From the NCBI GenBank assembly GCA_019614645.1, contig JABWDB010000012.1, forward strand, positions 62,001-126,000: a stretch of 64,000 nt of DNA, in the 5' to 3' direction. This document shows positions 58,551 through 64,000 of the stretch, one piece after another (position 1 is the first letter of the stretch; the number at the start of each line of letters is the position of its first letter). The notes under the pieces were generated by a model. It ran no database searches and was not told the DNA's origin. It was given only the letters and a program-made list of their open reading frames with translations. Made by a program: the position numbers and the translations under genes. The stretch comes from Stratiolaelaps scimitus (Eukaryota; Arthropoda; Arachnida; Mesostigmata; Laelapidae).

Positions 58551-61217
58551 ATATCCAGTTCGCCGGACTGTCGAAAACCAATTGGTATGCCAACTCCCTG
58601 TTATTTCCATACCTGCAACAGATTTTTGTTTGTATGAATACATATTAGTTCTAGGTACTTGGCTATCCTATTATTACGGCACATTGTTTTGATCTATCGA
58701 ATATTGTTGACCCATTATTATTAAAGGAGTATAAGGAATCAAAAAATGATTTATCTTTATCTATCGACCTGCCTATCATGTATAACTTTTAGGCTGACTT
58801 TAAGCTAATTATAATACTTACCGATGATGAAATGCATAGTCCATAATACCTAACACAGGTATTAGCGAAACGTGAGAACAGCGTTGGAAACACATATACA
58901 TAAATCGGTCTAACGTAAGTCGTTTTTTCCATATGTACATCAAACGAATTATTATGCATTGTTTTAGCGAAGCCAATAAATGGGTAGCCTTCCATCACAG
59001 TGGGCTGCTTTACCTGGAGACATTATAGTTTGGCTCAACATTGACGTAAGACTATTCGCGAACACCTTTCGATCAAACATAGCAAGTTAAGTAGTGTACT
59101 AATGTGTGCTTTTAATCTGAATCCTCGTATCCACGCTAAAATGTCAAGCAAACTTAATATTCCGGGGAACTAGCCTTCAAAGATTTCGTCAAGTCCCAAA
59201 TAAAAATATGAAAGGCTTCCTAATCTTTATTAACAATATAGGTGCGTCTTGCGAGAGTGTTGTTCTCATGGGATTGTACCAGAGACCATAGATAGAACCG
59301 TGTGGCATTCATTCATATTCCTCCTGTAGCACATTAGATAGTTTTAAAGTGCATAGGTCTGGAACAGACGATATAATGCGCTAAGCGTTCCGAACCCTCG
59401 GGGGTGGGGCAGGCGGGTTTAGGGGGTTTGTGAGTCTCACATTAGTGCTGGACCGCTCAGTGAGCATGTGGATCACGCACTCCCGTAATCCTCCCAACAA
59501 AAAATTGTATAGATCTTAAATAAACATTCTGACGTATCATTTCACGTCAATTTTGTATAAGAACCCCATTCAACTAAACATCATCCGCTTCCTCGGCAAA
59601 GTTCAGCGGTCCAACAGTATACAGAGTACACCCTATTATAGCCTGTCTCTCTAGTATAACTAATGTTTAGGACATACGTGTTTACATCGAAAAAGTTGAC
59701 TAGCGTCAGGCTAATAATTTAGAGCTCCTCCCCTGTTGACAGCTAAACTGAAACACAGTTTCTCTTCTGAAGGCTTTTCTGAAGGCAACACATATTTGAG
59801 CCTAGATTATATACGTTAGCGAGTCGAGAGAACAACGGTATTATATATCAGCCAAGCTTTTCAGCTAGCGAAAAAAGCGGTCGTGAAAAGTACGACACAA
59901 ACATCTGTGTTCACCAAACATTTCTGAGAACGTTCTCTGCCTCTGGCGTATTTCACCATCACTCGGGCAATAGCCTCATCGTTTTCACCTTCACTTCTAT
60001 TATTATTATTGTTATCATATTATTAAAGCTAATGATATTTCAGCAGGATTTGCCACTTGTCGCTTCTGTTGTTGTTGACGTTATCGCCAACTACCCCCAC
60101 AAAACGTCATCGTCATGGCTTATCGTCTTCATTCAAATGGTCGTTAGCGACAATTTCGCCTACACCTTTTACCAGCTTGACGGCAACATGGGCACATAAA
60201 TGAATACCATTCCACTGTTGCTATGTGACTAACCACCGAATTACCGCAGGTTGGCGATAGGCTTGAAGGTGTGGAGCGGCAGTGCATCGCGTTCAGCGTA
60301 TTTTCAGCGTATTTCGCTCGCTATCTGGCCAATTCGTGTCGCTTGCCTCCCCCATAAGCCGGGGCCATAGCTCTCGGATAGCCTAAACGACGCAAACAGC
60401 AGCAGCAGAAATTGTCAACTCAACACATAACGGTATCCCACGGTCGTCGCACGTCGATGAAGAGAAAGTCAATTAGTCTCTTTCTATGGCCGCTAATGGT
60501 CAGTAGTAGTACTAGCACTCTTATTTGGTCAATGGCAAATACTCAGTGTGTTGCCACGCCAGACCGTGCGACCAGCGGTCAGCAGCGCCAGCAGCCGCCG
60601 TGGTCAGCCTAAGCGGATTATGTCATTCGAATGGTTTGATTGATTGCGGACAGTTATTTATGTATGGGTGCAACATGCACACCCACCCATATAGATATAT
60701 AACGGTGTATATGTGCGTGTCTGTACAACTGTGGCATATTTATAGAGTTGTATGAGTTGTATACTCCTGCTGTGTACTGTTATTATTGATATCAGATAAC
60801 AACAGATCGATGCGGCATGAACAACAGGACTATCCAATAGGAGCAGTGCTACTGTACTCTGTTAATCATCCCTCAGATGATTAACGATTGCAGTTGATTT
60901 CGATGTAATATTTCGAAATTAAAACCGAATGAGTTTATTTCGAAGTTTTTCATTGTAAGGTTCCTAGTCAAAAGGGTTGCACTGCTTAGGTACAATATTA
61001 TATATTATGTCCTGCGTTTCTATTTGCCACCAATATCTCAATTTTAACGCAGCACAGTAATAAACTATCCGGTTACGACAGTTTCTCGTATGAAGTAACA
61101 ACTCAGTTGCACCGCACGTACATTTTATTGAACATATATTAAGCGCGTATTGAGTTCAGGTCTCTGCGGCTTCATAGGATGTTTTCCCTCATATATCATC
61201 TTCTCTCTCTCTCTATT

Positions 61218-61240
61218 TATATATATATATATATATATAT
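61218..61240. repeat. (TA)n microsatellite next to (CT)n
   Basis: A (CT)6 run at 61203-61214 is followed by a 23-bp (TA)n. Confidence 0.9.
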
Positions 61241-62620
61241 TCCGTTTCGAGCTAAAGCAAATCTAAATAATATCAGTATGGGCATCGGACATTGCCGCAT
61301 ACCGCCTGCAGCTGAGTCCAGCAACGGAGATGAATTGATTTTAACGTGAACCACCCTTCGTTTAATGTTTACACATGTACTGACATCGCACATCTCCGCT
61401 GCCGCTGTTGCAGGTCGGAGTTCGATAGATGCGATCGATTTCAAAGTGGAACCCGCTCGACGATACGTTGTCCCACTAGTATCAGTGCACTCTTTAGCGT
61501 CCTACAACAGCCGCACTTCCCGTTAACCATCTAGCCTTAAGGAGCCGACGGGGTTGCAAGCTAAAAGCGTAGCACTGCATTTTTATTGTAGATTTCGAAA
61601 TAGATACAACAAACGAGAAAATCCCACCATACACACATACAAACACCATATCAGATTCCCAAATTTCACCTTCCGATTGTGAGTGTTCCCGTCTCGTTTG
61701 TTCGCGCTTGTCAGCGGTATACCCGCAGATGTTCATGATGTGTCACGACTGATAACATGAATGAAACTTGACGAACGACAGCAGCCCTCGTTCTCCTGGT
61801 CTGGATCCGTGCCGTCGTCATCGACTCGTTTTCTCTCTCTCTGTCACGATTGCCTTACATCGTCGATGTGGGTAACTACAAGTATTACAACTGCTAGTAC
61901 TCCTTCTGCCGCTACAACTGGTACGACGGCTACGTAAGTGTAATGTTGGATGCTGGTCGTGTATCAGCCTATCTGTCAGCAGCGTGGGAAGGAATGTGTG
62001 TAATTTCGTGGTAGAATCCCCTCAGTGATTATTTTCTCGTTCGCTGCGACTCTTATTGATTTTATTTACTTATTTATTTAGACTTGTTCGCGGTTTGTCG
62101 CTCAAGATCACTCGCTTCGTGCGCGACATTTTGCCACCACCACCGCCTCTGTCGTCGTCGCAAATGAAATTTTATGCAATGTTTTCATTGTCGATTTCTG
62201 ACACACGTCGTTCATTGAGCTGCTTTGGTTGAGTCAGCTAAATAAATTTATAATAGTTCATGGGTTGTATCTTGTGTGCCGGTGCGTGCGAACCCCGGGC
62301 ACGATTCGTTTGTGGATGTGCAAATTTGAGCGTCGAAGTTGAAGCAATAACAGAAGATCAAATCAAATCATGGTTTATCGTTGGGACTGCAATTTCACAA
62401 TGTTTGATTACTCGGGGGCGCTGTTTGTCTTATATATATATATATAAGAGACGAACTAAAATAAAATGCACCAACTCAGAATGCGATATAGTTTCGTGAG
62501 CCATTCGCCCTCAGTCATATACATTATAATCGTTGGTCGGATTCGACGAGTGCGCTCGACACTACAAGCCCGAGCGGATGGTGATTGACCAGACAACCAG
62601 GTCATGGTGAAGTGCTGTCT

Positions 62621-62623
<3 letters not shown>

Positions 62624-62651
<28 letters not shown>
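62624..62651. repeat. (AT)14 microsatellite
   Basis: This is a perfect dinucleotide run. Confidence 0.95.
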
Positions 62652-62657
<6 letters not shown>

Positions 62658-63741
62658 CTGGTCTGCTATATTACTCTAATACCGGCTAAGTCATCAAAAT
62701 ACCCAAAGAAATCTGTTATATCATTTATATATTATAATATTATAATTACAGTTCCAGTCTTTCCCGTGCTTTGTTTAGGTAATTTTTAATATCTAGTAAG
62801 TACAGCACCCTGCATGTTAGTACGCGGGTAACATGACTTGAGTAACCGGCATTGCAGGATCGGTGTCCCATAGTTACGATTTCCATTTATAATATTTTTA
62901 CTACCCCGACCTTTAGCAGTAGGTTTTAAGAGCTAATGAAATACTTGGTGTTCATCAGCCTATTCCTTATAAGAGGAAGTTTATCTATATTTAAATTTAT
63001 ACAGACATGAACGAAATTTATACATGGAAAGCGCACTTGCAACGATTAAGGCTTATATTATATATTTGACAGATCTGTCGTCTAATATTTTCTAACATTG
63101 TGGCTAGGCCAACCAGCTATTGCCACACTAATAGAAAATCTGTTTTGAGCAAATCCAAGATGAGAGAGAGGCTACCTTGCTTCACAACTACATCATATAA
63201 GGTCACATTTGCCTTGTCAAGACGTTACTAAACTTTGATTTGCCGGAGTGGAAACGGTTTGTGCGGAAAACGAGCAACAAGCAGTTCGCTAATGGAATAC
63301 GCTTTAAGTCTTTAAATGATCACGTGAAGTACTCTCAACCTAAAAATAGCTTGCACTATTCAGTTTGAGATAAAATAAAGGCTGCAAAGTAGTCATCTCG
63401 AAGGACCGTAACTGCAAATAGCTGTTGGCACCTATTCACCTTATTTGCCTCTCTTCTTTAGATATTACTAGCCCTTCTACGTTTTATATACATTTCTTGG
63501 CGTTGCAAACATTCTGTTATCAAGAACCAAACGAAACTCAACGCAAATTCGATGTATTGTAGTTGAATTGACTACAACTATTTTGATTTGCTCATACATT
63601 TCGCCGTTTGACGAAAATCATTTTTCCTTCTTTTAAGAATCTAACCTATTTCGAGAACGATTGTTCGATCGATCAACTGTCACATAGAGATCCGGCATAG
63701 CTAGTATATCTACTGTTTTTTCAGCTGTTCCCCTATGTGAC

Positions 63742-64000
63742 AGGTAAAGGTAAAGGTAAAGGCTTAATGGTTTATTGAAGGAGCTGCAATTTTACAATGC
63801 CGCAGCTTCAGGAGAAGGACTGCGATATGAAGCGATACCGAAAGCAGTTGTACCGTGGATGTTAAATGTTGGGAACGTGAGAAACCTTATACCTCGGGCC
63901 GAGCTGAAAAGAGAAGCAGAGGTAACTAGAGCCCATATATATATATAACTTAACTTAATGTCTGTCTCGAGCTTGTTCGCGAACTGTAGGGCAGGGGCAC
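63742..64000 (-). mobile_element. CR1-like LINE 3' end, running off the window edge
   Basis: On the minus strand, RFLTFPTFNIHGTTAFGIAS (about 63900-63835) resembles the 'R......GR.S..Y' stretch near the ORF2 C-terminus of CR1-type elements. The tail then reads GCATTGTAAAATTGCAGCTCC, AATAAACC and three to four CTTTAC-type units (63742-63762 on plus). The 'PTFN(I/V)HG' codons also occur on the minus strand at about 12.68-12.70 kb, suggesting another scrap of the same element there. The 5' part lies outside the window. Confidence 0.5.

Larger units (their letters stand above)
58560..63735. other. no recognisable gene; GC-richer island at 60.0-62.3 kb
   Basis: Most of it is AT-rich. 60.0-62.3 kb is GC-richer with CAG/CTG and GTT triplets and with (CT)n. 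A strong splice-donor-like TAC|GTAAGT occurs at 61933/61934, which could end an untranslated exon. No coding sequence supports this. Confidence 0.4.

Overview
This window reads as intergenic or intronic DNA of a metazoan, most probably an arthropod. The signs are an AT-rich background with dense (TA)n microsatellites, no obvious CpG depletion, no operon-like packing of genes, and several decayed non-LTR retrotransposons of kinds common in arthropods (R1-like, CR1/Jockey-like, and restriction-like-endonuclease types). A mite or tick is a reasonable guess, but nothing in the sequence proves it. I found no intact host gene that I can name, and no tRNA, rRNA or CRISPR array.

Layout. 1-3.4 kb has no gene apart from a short foldback. 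3.4-3.7 kb is the 3' end of a CR1-like element. 4.97-6.23 kb (+) is an internally deleted retrotransposon with a C2H2 finger and reverse transcriptase (RT) remnants; a 5'-truncated R1-like element (6.26-7.67 kb, -) abuts it. Both carry striking inverted duplications. 7.7-11.2 kb is empty. 11.2-13.25 kb is a retrotransposon graveyard: a CR1-like 3' end split by a short poly(A)-tailed insertion with a perfect 15-bp target duplication, then an RT fragment of another LINE, then a restriction-like endonuclease (RLE) fragment. 15.43-16.23 kb (+) is a longer open copy of the same RLE module. 16.2-32.4 kb has no recognisable gene except one repeat tail; it alternates AT-rich DNA with GC-richer islands full of CAG/CTG- and GTT/CAA-type triplets. 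32.5-33.4 kb (-) is a CR1/Jockey-like RT remnant, followed by a poly(T) run, an 83-bp block shared with 52.0 kb, and a GC-rich stretch with three stem-loops. 34.54-35.71 kb (-) is another RT-RLE copy. 35.89-36.87 kb is a 492-bp tandem duplication whose two units each hold the same 133-codon ORF. 36.9-51.4 kb is mostly empty. 51.4-53.7 kb holds a divergent RLE fragment, a second copy of the short poly(A)-tailed insertion and a gag-like ORF1 remnant. 53.7-64 kb has two or three copies of a LINE 3' tail, a few unassigned ORFs and many microsatellites.

The retrotransposon remnants do not form a working system. They are independent, mostly 5'-truncated and frameshifted insertions of at least four lineages: an RLE family plus a divergent relative, an R1-like element, one or more CR1/Jockey-like families with a shared AATAAACC 3' tail, and a short non-autonomous element present twice. 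The least explained items are the young 492-bp tandem duplication, the 83-bp conserved block in two unrelated settings, the foldbacks inside the 5-7 kb elements, and a few small ORFs that look coding but match nothing I know.
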